This document shows positions 1-6,649 of a stretch of 9,982 bases of DNA, piece after piece (position 1 is the stretch's first letter; every line of letters begins with the position of its first letter). The notes under the pieces are model-generated. The model saw nothing but the letters and a program-made list of their open reading frames with translations, did not search any database and was not told the origin of the DNA. Origin of the DNA: Lachnospiraceae bacterium (lineage in GTDB: Bacteria > Bacillota > Clostridia > Lachnospirales > Lachnospiraceae); NCBI GenBank assembly GCA_900769115.1, contig CAAGFJ010000075.1, forward strand, positions 1 to 9,982. Direction: 5' to 3'. The position numbers and the translations under genes were made by a program.

Positions 1-77
1 ACATGACACCCCCCAAAGCCGGGCTCATACACTCCTGACATGCGCGTCCGTCACTTACGCTGTGCAAGGGTGATGGT
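1..77. other. GC-rich edge segment of unknown nature
   Basis: This stretch downstream of the aminopeptidase gene is visibly richer in G and C (a C6 run, CCGGGC, GCGCG) than the rest of the window. No complete gene is present. The plus strand has one frame open from the window edge to a TGA at 71-73, too short to judge. No T-tract terminator for the leftward gene is visible. It could be the end of a neighbouring gene, a repeat or a mobile-element edge; the sequence does not decide. Confidence 0.3.
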
Positions 78-953
78 TTAGTAGGAGATGATTTCGTAAC
101 CGTCCTCTGTGATAAGAATCTGAATCTCCCACTGTGCGGAAGGAAGCCCGTCTTTGGTACGAACTGTCCAACCATTATCCTTGTCTGTGTAGATCGGAGC
201 TTTGCCCATGTTGATCATTGGTTCGATTGTAAACATCATGCCCGGTGCCATGATCATTTCGGTGCCGCGGCGGGATACATAGCTTACCCATGGGTCTTCG
301 TGGAATTCAATACCGACACCGTGTCCACCGATTTCTCTTACAACGGAATATCCGTTTTCTTTGGCAAAGTCATTAATGGCTTGTCCCATATCTCCGAGAT
401 ACCCCCATGGCTTCACTTCTTTCAGTCCGACCCGCAGACTTTCTTTGGTGATATCGACTAAGCGCTGTTTTTCCGGAGATACGTTGCCGATGCAGAACAT
501 ACGCGAAGAATCAGAAAAGTATCCGTCTAATATAGTAGAAGCATCTACATTAATAATGTCACCGTCCTGTAATACTACATCTGGAGAAGGGATACCGTGA
601 CATACCTCTTCATTGATCGAAGTGCATACGCTTTTAGGGAAACCTTCATAGTTCAGTGGGGCAGGAATCGCACTATGCTTTGTTGTAATATCATATACCC
701 ACTGGTCAATCTCTTCCGTTGTGATTCCGGCTTTGATGTGGTCGGCAACATAATCTAATATCTCAATATTGATCTTGGCACTTTCTTTGATCTTTGCAAT
801 TTGTTCCGGCGTCTTGATCATGTTGTGCGTTGGAACTTCAGCACCCAGTCTGCGAAAATGATCGATTTTGCTGTCGAAGTTTTCGTGACAGTATTTGTAC
901 TTCTTACCACTTTTACACCAACACATATCATTTCTACCTAATTTACTACTCAT
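78..953 (-). CDS. map: Type I methionine aminopeptidase with N-terminal SEC-C zinc motif
   Basis: A 291-residue cytosolic metalloprotease that removes the initiator methionine from nascent proteins. The N-terminus carries a SEC-C type zinc motif, C11-x-C13-x8-C22-H23, an accessory domain found on some bacterial enzymes and thought to aid ribosome or protein contact. The catalytic domain runs from about residue 46 to the end. The dinuclear metal ligands are visible as D137, D148, H211, E244 and E276, and H119 is the conserved active-site histidine. Their spacing matches the E. coli enzyme with an offset of 40-41, so it should be active. The ATG is preceded by AAAGGAG, 8 bases away on the minus strand. 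In many clostridia the main map gene lies in the secY-adk ribosomal cluster; this copy stands alone, so it may be a second paralogue (inference). Confidence 0.95.
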   Translation of the reverse strand: MSSKLGRNDMCWCKSGKKYKYCHENFDSKIDHFRRLGAEVPTHNMIKTPEQIAKIKESAKINIEILDYVADHIKAGITTEEIDQWVYDITTKHSAIPAPLNYEGFPKSVCTSINEEVCHGIPSPDVVLQDGDIINVDASTILDGYFSDSSRMFCIGNVSPEKQRLVDITKESLRVGLKEVKPWGYLGDMGQAINDFAKENGYSVVREIGGHGVGIEFHEDPWVSYVSRRGTEMIMAPGMMFTIEPMINMGKAPIYTDKDNGWTVRTKDGLPSAQWEIQILITEDGYEIISY

Positions 954-989
954 TGTTACAACTCCTTTGTTTTTACATTTACTACAGAT

Positions 990-1018
990 ACTATACTCCT
1001 CCTAAGAAAAAATGGCAA
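990..1018 (-). promoter_or_regulatory. Predicted sigma-A promoter of the aminopeptidase gene
   Basis: Reading the minus strand, TTGCCA (1013-1018) is followed after exactly 17 bases by TATAGT (990-995). The start codon lies about 37 bases downstream of the -10 box. Confidence 0.6.
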
Positions 1019-1069
1019 TGTAGGAAGTTGGAAAAGCTTTTATTGAGAGAGATTTTCAATTAATAGGCG

Positions 1070-1087
1070 GTTCGTGTGTTGACGAAC
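1070..1087. promoter_or_regulatory. Inverted repeat over the -35 box, candidate repressor operator
   Basis: GTTCGT (1070-1075) and ACGAAC (1082-1087) form a perfect 6+6 inverted repeat with a 6-base spacer. The right arm overlaps the -35 element TTGACG (1079-1084) of the rightward promoter, so a bound dimer would block RNA polymerase. The geometry would suit a TetR- or MarR-type dimer, but no such regulator is encoded in the window. Confidence 0.5.
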
Positions 1088-1107
1088 GAAGAAGGGGTGC
1101 CTATAAT
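1079..1107 (+). promoter_or_regulatory. Strong sigma-A promoter of the heptad-repeat gene
   Basis: TTGACG (1079-1084), a 17-base spacer and a perfect TATAAT (1102-1107). Transcription should begin near 1114, leaving a leader of about 47 bases before the ATG at 1161. The promoter is divergent from that of the aminopeptidase gene. Confidence 0.8.
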
Positions 1108-1119
1108 TATATTTATACA

Positions 1120-1135
1120 GTTAGTCGTTTCTAAC
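1120..1135. promoter_or_regulatory. Degenerate copy of the GTTAGT-N4-ACTAAC palindrome
   Basis: GTTAGTCGTTTCTAAC is a GTTAG / CTAAC inverted repeat with 6 bases between the arms. It differs by one arm base from the elements at 5931-5946 and 7236-7251, and like them it lies just downstream of a -10 box (12 bases). It may be a weaker site for the same regulator. Confidence 0.4.
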
Positions 1136-1160
1136 CTAACGGAAAATGGAGAGTATAGAT

Positions 1161-3095
1161 ATGAGAAGATTTCGTAAAACTTATGCATTTGGATTGAGTG
1201 CAGCCATGGTGATGGCAATGTTGACAACCGGTAATATCTCGTATGCCGCAGGTAAGGTAGAGAAGGAAGAAACAGTATATGTCACACAGGACAGTGATGG
1301 AAGTGTGTCAGAGATTACTGTGTCAGATTGTCTTAAGAATGTTGGTAAGAATGATGTAAAGGACAAGTCTAACCTCACAAATATTGAGAATACAAAAGGG
1401 GATGAGACTTATGAGCAAGGGGAGGGGGATGCAATTACCTGGAAGGGAAATGGAGAAGATATCTATTATGAAGGAGAGACTTCTGACAAGCCGCCGATCA
1501 GTGTATCCTTTACTTATCAATTGGATGGCAAAGAGATGAACGCAGAAGATCTTGCAGGAAAGAGTGGCAAGCTTACGATTACTGCAGAGTATAAGAATGA
1601 AGCAACCTACAAAGATTCATTGAACGGAAAAGAGGAAGAGTTGTATGTACCATTTTTGATGGCATCCGTAGTGGTTCTGCCGCAGGATCATTTTGAAAAT
1701 GTGGAAGTGAGCCAGGGAAAACTGGTGAAAGAAGGGGATGATCAGATTGCTATTGCATATGCGGTTCCTGGTCTTACGAAAAGCTTGAATCTATCGGGTG
1801 ATATGAAGAAGAATCTGGAGGATGATCTGAAAGATTCGATTACAATTACTGCAGATGTGACAGATTTTGAACTGGATTCTATTTATACGATTGCGACATC
1901 GGATATCTTCTCAGAGCTTGATCTCGATGAGGATAGTTCTATGGATGATCTGGAAGAAGCATTGGACGGTCTGGCAGATGCGACAGATGAATTGATATCC
2001 GGTTCCTCGCAGTTGTCGGATGGAATTGGAACATTTCATAAGAACTTTTCGAAATATGCAAATGGAGTTAAGAAACTGAACAAGGGAGCAAAAAGTCTGG
2101 CAAGTGGCGCAAAGACATTAGCGGATTCGATTGGTACTTTGGCAACGGGAACCGATTCTTATGTGAAAGGAGCCAAGTCTTTTGCAGAGGGTGTGACCGG
2201 GTATATTGCAGGAGAGAAAGCCATTTCACAGATTAATGATGCATTGGCACCGAATGCAGCAACCCTTACGACAGCAGGAAAGAGTGTGGCAGAGGGTGTG
2301 ACAGCTTACACAGATGCAACTGCGGCAGCTGATAAGCAGGCGGCTTCTGTTGCAACAGGAACCGCTGAGACAGCGACAGCGTTAGCTGGTGTAGATTACA
2401 GTGGGATCATAGCTGTATTGGAAGCGTCAAAGCAGACAGCAGCAACAGAGGAAGAAAAGGCGGCGATTGATGCGTATATAGCACAGTTAAAGAGTGCATC
2501 GGAAACGGCTGCCAAGGCAGCAACAATAGCACAGAGTGCAGCAGTGGTATCCGGTACATTAAATGCAGTTGTAGCACAAAATGATACCTTGAAGAATGGA
2601 ACGAGCCAGTTGAATACGGCACTTGAGGGTGTAGCAAAGGGGCTTACGGGAATTGACATCTGCGTGAAACAGTTAAATCCATATAATGAAACTTTGTTAT
2701 CAGCAGCGGCATCCCTGAGTGATGAGAAGACGGTAAATGCATTGACCTCCGGAGTAACGGCACTTTCGACCGGAGCACAGTCATTGTCAACCGGAGCAGC
2801 AGGATTACAGAAAGGATTAAAAGGATTGAATCAGGCAACCAAACAGGTTGGTACGGGAATCGGACAGTTGGCAACTGGTTCTGGCGCATTAACAACCGGT
2901 CTTAATACATTCAAATCGGAGGGAACGGGAAAGCTTCAGACAGAATATGACAGTAAAGTTAAGACGGTACTCAAACGGTTTCAGTCACTTACCGGAGATA
3001 AAGCTTCTTACAAATCATTTACAGGTATTGCGGATAATACAGATGGTTCGGTTAAGTTCATATTCCAGACAGAATCTATCAAACAAGAAGATTAG
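1161..3095 (+). CDS. Secreted X-X-X-Leu-X-X-Gly heptad-repeat protein
   Basis: I favour ATG 1161 (644 residues) because GGAGAG lies 7 bases upstream and the protein then opens directly with a Sec signal peptide: basic MRRFRK, a hydrophobic stretch, then ...NISYAAGK with likely cleavage around residues 29-30. ATG 1146 would add five residues with a weaker site. After the signal comes a beta-rich region (about 35-250). A Leu-x-x-Gly heptad block follows (about 285-350, for example LNKGAKSLASG), then an Ala-rich, probably coiled-coil stretch (about 354-480), then a second heptad block (about 481-580). Such heptads occur in YhgE/Pip-like and other surface proteins of Gram-positive bacteria. No LPXTG motif or C-terminal membrane segment is present, so the protein may be released or held by a partner. 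The molecular function is unknown. The gene is monocistronic, between its own promoter and a terminator. Confidence 0.8.
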   Translation: MRRFRKTYAFGLSAAMVMAMLTTGNISYAAGKVEKEETVYVTQDSDGSVSEITVSDCLKNVGKNDVKDKSNLTNIENTKGDETYEQGEGDAITWKGNGEDIYYEGETSDKPPISVSFTYQLDGKEMNAEDLAGKSGKLTITAEYKNEATYKDSLNGKEEELYVPFLMASVVVLPQDHFENVEVSQGKLVKEGDDQIAIAYAVPGLTKSLNLSGDMKKNLEDDLKDSITITADVTDFELDSIYTIATSDIFSELDLDEDSSMDDLEEALDGLADATDELISGSSQLSDGIGTFHKNFSKYANGVKKLNKGAKSLASGAKTLADSIGTLATGTDSYVKGAKSFAEGVTGYIAGEKAISQINDALAPNAATLTTAGKSVAEGVTAYTDATAAADKQAASVATGTAETATALAGVDYSGIIAVLEASKQTAATEEEKAAIDAYIAQLKSASETAAKAATIAQSAAVVSGTLNAVVAQNDTLKNGTSQLNTALEGVAKGLTGIDICVKQLNPYNETLLSAAASLSDEKTVNALTSGVTALSTGAQSLSTGAAGLQKGLKGLNQATKQVGTGIGQLATGSGALTTGLNTFKSEGTGKLQTEYDSKVKTVLKRFQSLTGDKASYKSFTGIADNTDGSVKFIFQTESIKQED

Positions 3096-3100
3096 AATTA

Positions 3101-3138
3101 TGCCCTTGTCACATATTATGTGTAAGGGCAAAAATTTT
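3101..3138 (+). terminator. Rho-independent terminator after the heptad-repeat gene
   Basis: TGCCCTT (3101-3107) pairs with AAGGGCA (3124-3130). Within it CACAT pairs with ATGTG around a three-base loop. A short AAAATTTT follows, so the T-tract is weak. It lies 5 bases after the stop codon and just before the next promoter. Confidence 0.7.
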
Positions 3139-3149
3139 ATAAAAACATA

Positions 3150-3177
3150 TTGACAAATATTCATATGTGCATATAAT
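3150..3177 (+). promoter_or_regulatory. Consensus sigma-A promoter of the metal-efflux operon
   Basis: A perfect TTGACA (3150-3155) and a perfect TATAAT (3172-3177) are separated by 16 bases. Such a strong promoter fits a gene set normally held off by a repressor. The spacer contains CATATG, resembling the half-sites of the operator just downstream. Confidence 0.85.
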
Positions 3178-3188
3178 AATAAATGAAG

Positions 3189-3208
3189 ATATGAACGATT
3201 GCTCATAT
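3189..3208. promoter_or_regulatory. ArsR/SmtB-type operator
   Basis: ATATGA (3189-3194) and TCATAT (3203-3208) form an inverted repeat with an 8-base, partly symmetric centre. This resembles the AT-rich 12-2-12 operators of zinc-sensing ArsR proteins such as CzrA and SmtB. It lies about 11 bases after the -10 box and before the ribosome binding site of the repressor gene, as expected for autoregulation. Confidence 0.65.
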
Positions 3209-3234
3209 GATAATATGCGAGAAAGGAGAATAAT

Positions 3235-3594
3235 ATGGCAGCAAGTGAGAATCAGAACGAATTTTTAGCGGTACACGAAGACGTTGTGAAGAGGGTATTA
3301 GAGAGACAGCCGGCAGAAGAAGAATTATATGATCTGGCGGAATTGTTCAAGGTATTTGGTGATTCGACCAGAATTCGTATTCTGCATGCGTTGATCGAGA
3401 CAGAGTTGTGTGTCGGGGATATGGCACAGATTCTTAATCTGACACAGTCAGCGGTCAGTCACCAATTGAAGATACTGAAGGATGCGAAGCTGGTGAAGTT
3501 CCGCAGGGAAGGTAAGATTATATTTTATGCATTAGACGACGAACATGTGAGGACCATCTTAAGTATGGGTGTCGAACATGTGGAGGAGCATTAA
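3235..3594 (+). CDS. ArsR/SmtB-family metal-responsive repressor (zinc-sensor type)
   Basis: A 119-residue winged-helix repressor expected to release DNA when it binds metal and so induce the efflux genes that follow. The helix-turn-helix is visible at about 62-85, with the recognition helix around QSAVSHQLKIL. The alpha-5 metal site typical of SmtB and CzrA is present with exact spacing: D102-x-H104, then H115 and E118. That is the D/H/H/E set of SmtB and points to zinc or cobalt sensing. The alpha-3 motif is ELCVGD (57-62) with only one cysteine, C59, where arsenic and cadmium sensors usually have ELCVCD, which argues against an arsenite-type site. The start is supported by AAAGGAG 6 bases before the ATG. 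It is the first gene of an operon with an HMA protein and a P1B-type ATPase. Confidence 0.92.
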   Translation: MAASENQNEFLAVHEDVVKRVLERQPAEEELYDLAELFKVFGDSTRIRILHALIETELCVGDMAQILNLTQSAVSHQLKILKDAKLVKFRREGKIIFYALDDEHVRTILSMGVEHVEEH

Positions 3595-3603
3595 AGTAAT
3601 TGT

Positions 3604-3627
3604 AATTGCTAAGATCATATAGCAATT
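3604..3627. repeat. Perfect inverted repeat in the gap between the repressor and HMA genes
   Basis: AATTGCTA (3604-3611) and TAGCAATT (3620-3627) form an 8-bp stem with an 8-base loop, 10 bases after the repressor stop codon. No T-tract follows, so it is unlikely to be a complete terminator. It could be an mRNA stem-loop that sets relative expression or stability of the downstream genes. Confidence 0.45.
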
Positions 3628-3703
3628 CATATATATCAGTGAGTGAAACAGGTTATGTGACATTTATATCATAATATTTTGAGAAGAATAGGAGATTATA
3701 ATT

Positions 3704-3922
3704 ATGAAGAAGACTTATAAGGTAGAGGTTGATTGTGCGAACTGTGCGGCTAAGATGGAAGAGGCAGTGAAGGCAACAAAGGGTATTAAGGATGCAACAC
3801 TTAGCTTTATGACATTGAAATTAAAAGTTGAGTTTGAAGATGGTGCAGATGTGAATGCCGTTATGCAGGATGCATTGGCTAATTGTAAGAAGGTAGAAGA
3901 CGATTGTGAGATCTTCTTATAA
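3704..3922 (+). CDS. Free-standing heavy-metal-associated (HMA) domain protein
   Basis: A 72-residue cytosolic protein that is a single ferredoxin-like HMA domain. The metal-binding loop is D10-C11-A-N-C14; the acidic residue before CxxC is characteristic of zinc/cadmium ATPase domains rather than the GMxCxxC of copper chaperones. Further cysteines at 61 and 68 may add ligands. GGAG at 3691-3694 precedes the ATG. It ends 18 bases before the ATPase gene, which itself lacks an HMA domain, so the two are probably functional halves of what is one polypeptide in CadA/ZntA (inference). It may deliver metal to the pump or sense it. A role as a general metal chaperone cannot be excluded. Confidence 0.85.
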   Translation: MKKTYKVEVDCANCAAKMEEAVKATKGIKDATLSFMTLKLKVEFEDGADVNAVMQDALANCKKVEDDCEIFL

Positions 3923-3940
3923 GAGAAGAGGAGTGATGGT

Positions 3941-5815
3941 ATGACATCGAAACAGAAAAAAGTATTGTACCGGATTATTATAGCAACTGTATTGATCGTT
4001 GTGGTATCCCTGTTTTGCAAGTTTGTTGAGCCGGATACGTGGATCGAGGTTGTATTGTATCTGATTCCTTATTTTGTGATAGGATATGATATCCTGAAGA
4101 AGGCGGGAAAAGGAATTCTGAATAAGCAGGTGTTTGATGAGAATTTCTTAATGGCGGTAGCAACGGTAGGCGCTATGCTCCTTGGGGATTTCAAGGAAGG
4201 CGTTGCGGTTATGCTGTTCTATCAGATCGGCGAACTGTTCCAGAGCTGTGCAGTTGGTAAGAGCCGTAAGAACATTGCCGCATTAATGGATATTCGTCCG
4301 GATTATGCGAATGTGATGGTAGATGGGGAGATCGAACAGGTAGATCCGGATGATGTTGAGATTGGAACAGAGATCATTGTCAATCCTGGAGAGAAGGTTC
4401 CGATTGATGGTGTGATCACAGAAGGTAATACAACATTGAATACAAGTGCACTGACCGGTGAGAGTGTTCCGAGAAGTGCAAAATGTGGCGAGAAAGTGAT
4501 CAGCGGATGCATCAATATGACCGGTGTGATCAAGTTAAAGACAACAAAGGAATTTGGTGATTCCACGGTATCGAAGATATTGGATCTGGTTGAGAATTCC
4601 AGCATGAAGAAGTCACGGTCTGAGAATTTTATCACTAAGTTTGCCAGATATTATACGCCGGCTGTCTGCTATAGTGCATTGGCACTTGCACTTATACCAC
4701 CGATCATTTCCGTGATTATGGGAATGTCGCCGAACTTCCAGACATGGATTATTCGTGCGTTGACATTTCTTGTTATCAGTTGCCCTTGTGCGTTGGTTAT
4801 TTCCATACCGCTTAGTTTCTTTGGTGGTATCGGTTGTGCTTCCACAAACGGTATTCTGGTCAAGGGTTCGAATTATTTAGAGGCATTGGCAGATACGAAG
4901 TATATTGTATTTGATAAGACAGGAACACTTACCAAGGGTGTATTTGAAGTAAATGGTGTCTATCCGGAAAGTGGTTATACGGACAAGGATCTGTTATACT
5001 ATGCGGCATATGCAGAGAGTGCATCCAGCCATCCGATCAGCATCAGTCTGAAGAAGGCGTATGGTGAGAAGTTAGATCTTGAACATGTGACCGGAATTGA
5101 GGAGATTGCCGGACATGGTGTGCAGGCGACAGTAGATGGCAAGCCGGTCTATGCAGGTAACAGCAAGCTGATGAAGAAGAATGGGCTTACCATTACGCAG
5201 GAGCATGATGGGGGAACGGTTGTATATATTGCCATTGATGGTGCATATGCAGGATGCATTACGATTGCAGATGTGATCAAACCAACCTCAAAGGACGCAA
5301 TTCATGGTCTTAAGAAGAGTGGCATTAAGACGGTTATGCTGACCGGTGATACAAAGAAGACTGCGGATAAGGTAGCGGCAGAAGTTGGTGTAGATATGGT
5401 AAGAAGTGAACTGCTTCCTGCTGATAAGGTATCCGAAGTAGAAGCACTATTGGAGCAGAAGCAGAAAAAGGAGAATCTGGCATTTGTTGGTGATGGAATC
5501 AATGATGCACCGGTACTTTCAAGAGCCGATATTGGGATCGCGATGGGTGCATTAGGATCAGATGCCGCAATTGAAGCAGCCGATGTTGTATTGATGGATG
5601 ATGATCCGGCGAAGATTGCACTGGCAATGAAGATCTCTATGAAGACACTTCGAATCGTGCGGGAGAATATCGTATTTGCTTTGGTCGTCAAAGCGGTGTG
5701 TCTGATCTTAGGTGCATTAGGTATTGCGAATATGTGGATTGCTATATTTGCCGATGTTGGAGTTATGGTAATTGCCGTTATCAATGCAACCAGAGCGTTA
5801 CGGATTAAATTGTAG
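3941..5815 (+). CDS. P1B-type (zinc/cadmium/lead class) heavy-metal-exporting ATPase
   Basis: A 624-residue inner-membrane pump that uses ATP to expel divalent soft metals. Signatures in order: TGES (172-175, actuator), CPC (281-283, membrane metal site), DKTGT with phosphorylated D325, SHP (363-365, nucleotide domain) and GDGINDAP (517-524). Near the end, K584 in the seventh membrane helix and D605 in the eighth (FADVG) match the lysine and aspartate that mark the ZntA/CadA zinc-cadmium-lead class, setting it apart from copper ATPases. Two helices near residues 10-50 begin the protein directly, with no HMA domain; the separate 72-residue protein upstream supplies one. GAGGAG sits 7 bases before the ATG. 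It is the last gene of the ArsR-led operon and is followed by a strong terminator. Symbols cadA or zntA are possible, but substrate preference cannot be settled from sequence. Confidence 0.95.
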   Translation: MTSKQKKVLYRIIIATVLIVVVSLFCKFVEPDTWIEVVLYLIPYFVIGYDILKKAGKGILNKQVFDENFLMAVATVGAMLLGDFKEGVAVMLFYQIGELFQSCAVGKSRKNIAALMDIRPDYANVMVDGEIEQVDPDDVEIGTEIIVNPGEKVPIDGVITEGNTTLNTSALTGESVPRSAKCGEKVISGCINMTGVIKLKTTKEFGDSTVSKILDLVENSSMKKSRSENFITKFARYYTPAVCYSALALALIPPIISVIMGMSPNFQTWIIRALTFLVISCPCALVISIPLSFFGGIGCASTNGILVKGSNYLEALADTKYIVFDKTGTLTKGVFEVNGVYPESGYTDKDLLYYAAYAESASSHPISISLKKAYGEKLDLEHVTGIEEIAGHGVQATVDGKPVYAGNSKLMKKNGLTITQEHDGGTVVYIAIDGAYAGCITIADVIKPTSKDAIHGLKKSGIKTVMLTGDTKKTADKVAAEVGVDMVRSELLPADKVSEVEALLEQKQKKENLAFVGDGINDAPVLSRADIGIAMGALGSDAAIEAADVVLMDDDPAKIALAMKISMKTLRIVRENIVFALVVKAVCLILGALGIANMWIAIFADVGVMVIAVINATRALRIKL

Positions 5816-5842
5816 AATATTTTCACGAATAGAATAGATGGA

Positions 5843-5903
5843 ACAAGACTTGTAAAGGGTAGGTCTAATGAGAAAACCTATCGCTTGCAGGTCTTGTTTT
5901 TTT
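5843..5903 (+). terminator. Strong Rho-independent terminator of the metal-efflux operon
   Basis: A 13-bp outer stem with two G-U pairs (5843-5855 with 5885-5897) encloses a further 7-bp stem (5858-5864 with 5876-5882). It is followed by seven T residues (5897-5903). Confidence 0.9.
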
Positions 5904-5922
5904 ATATATTATTTTGTATGAT
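5894..5922 (+). promoter_or_regulatory. Predicted promoter of the DUF3793-flavodoxin operon
   Basis: TTGTTT (5894-5899) and TATGAT (5917-5922) are 17 bases apart. The -35 box lies in the closing arm and T-tract of the preceding terminator. The expected transcription start, near 5929, coincides with the edge of the palindrome at 5930-5947. Both boxes deviate from consensus. Confidence 0.5.
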
Positions 5923-5929
5923 AATAAAG

Positions 5930-5947
5930 AGTTAGTTATAACTAACT
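5930..5947. promoter_or_regulatory. Perfect 18-bp palindrome at the transcription start, candidate operator
   Basis: AGTTAGTTATAACTAACT is perfectly self-complementary and starts 8 bases after the -10 box, a classic repressor position. A near-identical element lies at the same position in the promoter region of enolase (7236-7251). The half-site loosely recalls DtxR/IdeR iron boxes (TTAGGTTAG-type), and the downstream flavodoxin is the kind of gene often induced by iron limitation, so a metal- or redox-responsive repressor is plausible but unproven. Confidence 0.65.
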
Positions 5948-5961
5948 TAACACGTAATAAT

Positions 5962-5975
5962 CAATTTGCAAATTG
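5962..5975. repeat. Perfect 14-bp palindrome in the DUF3793 leader
   Basis: CAATTTGCAAATTG is perfectly self-complementary and sits between the operator-like palindrome and the ribosome binding site. A palindrome of this length can arise by chance about once in a window this size, so its function is uncertain. Confidence 0.25.
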
Positions 5976-6012
5976 GATATACTAAGAGAAATAAAGAACA
6001 AGGTGGACAACT

Positions 6013-6612
6013 ATGCCAATACAGGAAATTATGAAATTAAGAACCTCACAGGATGAAGAAGTCAGAATGGCGCTGTTATTAGCGATTCATTGTGCACCCA
6101 TTTTGTCGGGAAGTAAGGCAGCGAATATCATGACGGTTACGGTACATGAATTTGACCGGATTGGTTATCTGTTAGAAGGCACCGGGATTCGGTATCGGTT
6201 TTTGAAGACAAAAGGGGATAAGGGAATCCTTTATCTCTATCGGGAAAAGAGATTGCGACAGTACTTAGAACAGGAAGAGATTCAGGAATTTCTGTCAGAG
6301 TATGGATATGATCAGGTGGATATTGCCAAAATGTTGAATCTGTTATCCAAGCGGATTCAGTTGTATAACGATCAGGAGGCAGTATTTCCGCATGAAATCG
6401 GCGTTTTTCTAGAGTATCCGTTAGGGGATGTCAAAGGGTTTCTGGCAAATGAGGGAAAGAATTTCATGTATTCCGGTTACTGGAAAGTATACCAGGATTT
6501 ACAGGGAGCCGTAAGACGGTTCATACAGTATGATATGGAACGGGAGCTTACCATTCAGGCGTTAATGCAGGGAAAGACCATTCGGGAGATTGCGCTTGCA
6601 GCAGCCTGTTAG
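6013..6612 (+). CDS. DUF3793 family protein
   Basis: A 199-residue, probably cytosolic protein with no signal peptide or membrane helix. It shows the hallmarks I associate with the DUF3793 family of Clostridia: an HCAP motif at 26-29, FPHEIG at 125-130 followed by a YPL element, and a GKNFMYSGYWKVY stretch at 148-160. The biochemical function is unknown; the conserved H26, C27 and H127 could be ligands or active-site residues, which is inference only. AAGGTGG lies 6 bases before the ATG. The gene is 37 bases upstream of a flavodoxin, and this pairing recurs in clostridia as far as I recall, suggesting a role linked to flavodoxin, iron limitation or electron transfer. The operator-like palindrome upstream probably controls both genes. 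Confidence 0.8.
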   Translation: MPIQEIMKLRTSQDEEVRMALLLAIHCAPILSGSKAANIMTVTVHEFDRIGYLLEGTGIRYRFLKTKGDKGILYLYREKRLRQYLEQEEIQEFLSEYGYDQVDIAKMLNLLSKRIQLYNDQEAVFPHEIGVFLEYPLGDVKGFLANEGKNFMYSGYWKVYQDLQGAVRRFIQYDMERELTIQALMQGKTIREIALAAAC

Positions 6613-6649
6613 ATAGGAAGATGCTTCACGCATAAGATTGGAGGATAAA

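Noticed and set aside
1146..1160. Upstream ATG giving a five-residue longer heptad-repeat protein
   Set aside because: It lacks a good ribosome binding site, whereas ATG 1161 has GGAGAG at ideal spacing and yields a normal signal peptide.
2396..2895. Long minus-strand open frames opposite the heptad-repeat gene
   Set aside because: They are products of the repetitive Ala/Gly/Ser/Thr-rich coding strand and have no start signals or recognisable domains.
3670..3675. CATAAT as a -10 box for a second promoter before the HMA gene
   Set aside because: No -35-like sequence lies at suitable spacing upstream.
5302..5826. A 174-codon minus-strand frame opposite the ATPase gene
   Set aside because: The opposite strand encodes conserved ATPase motifs throughout; the antisense translation is low-complexity and has no family features.
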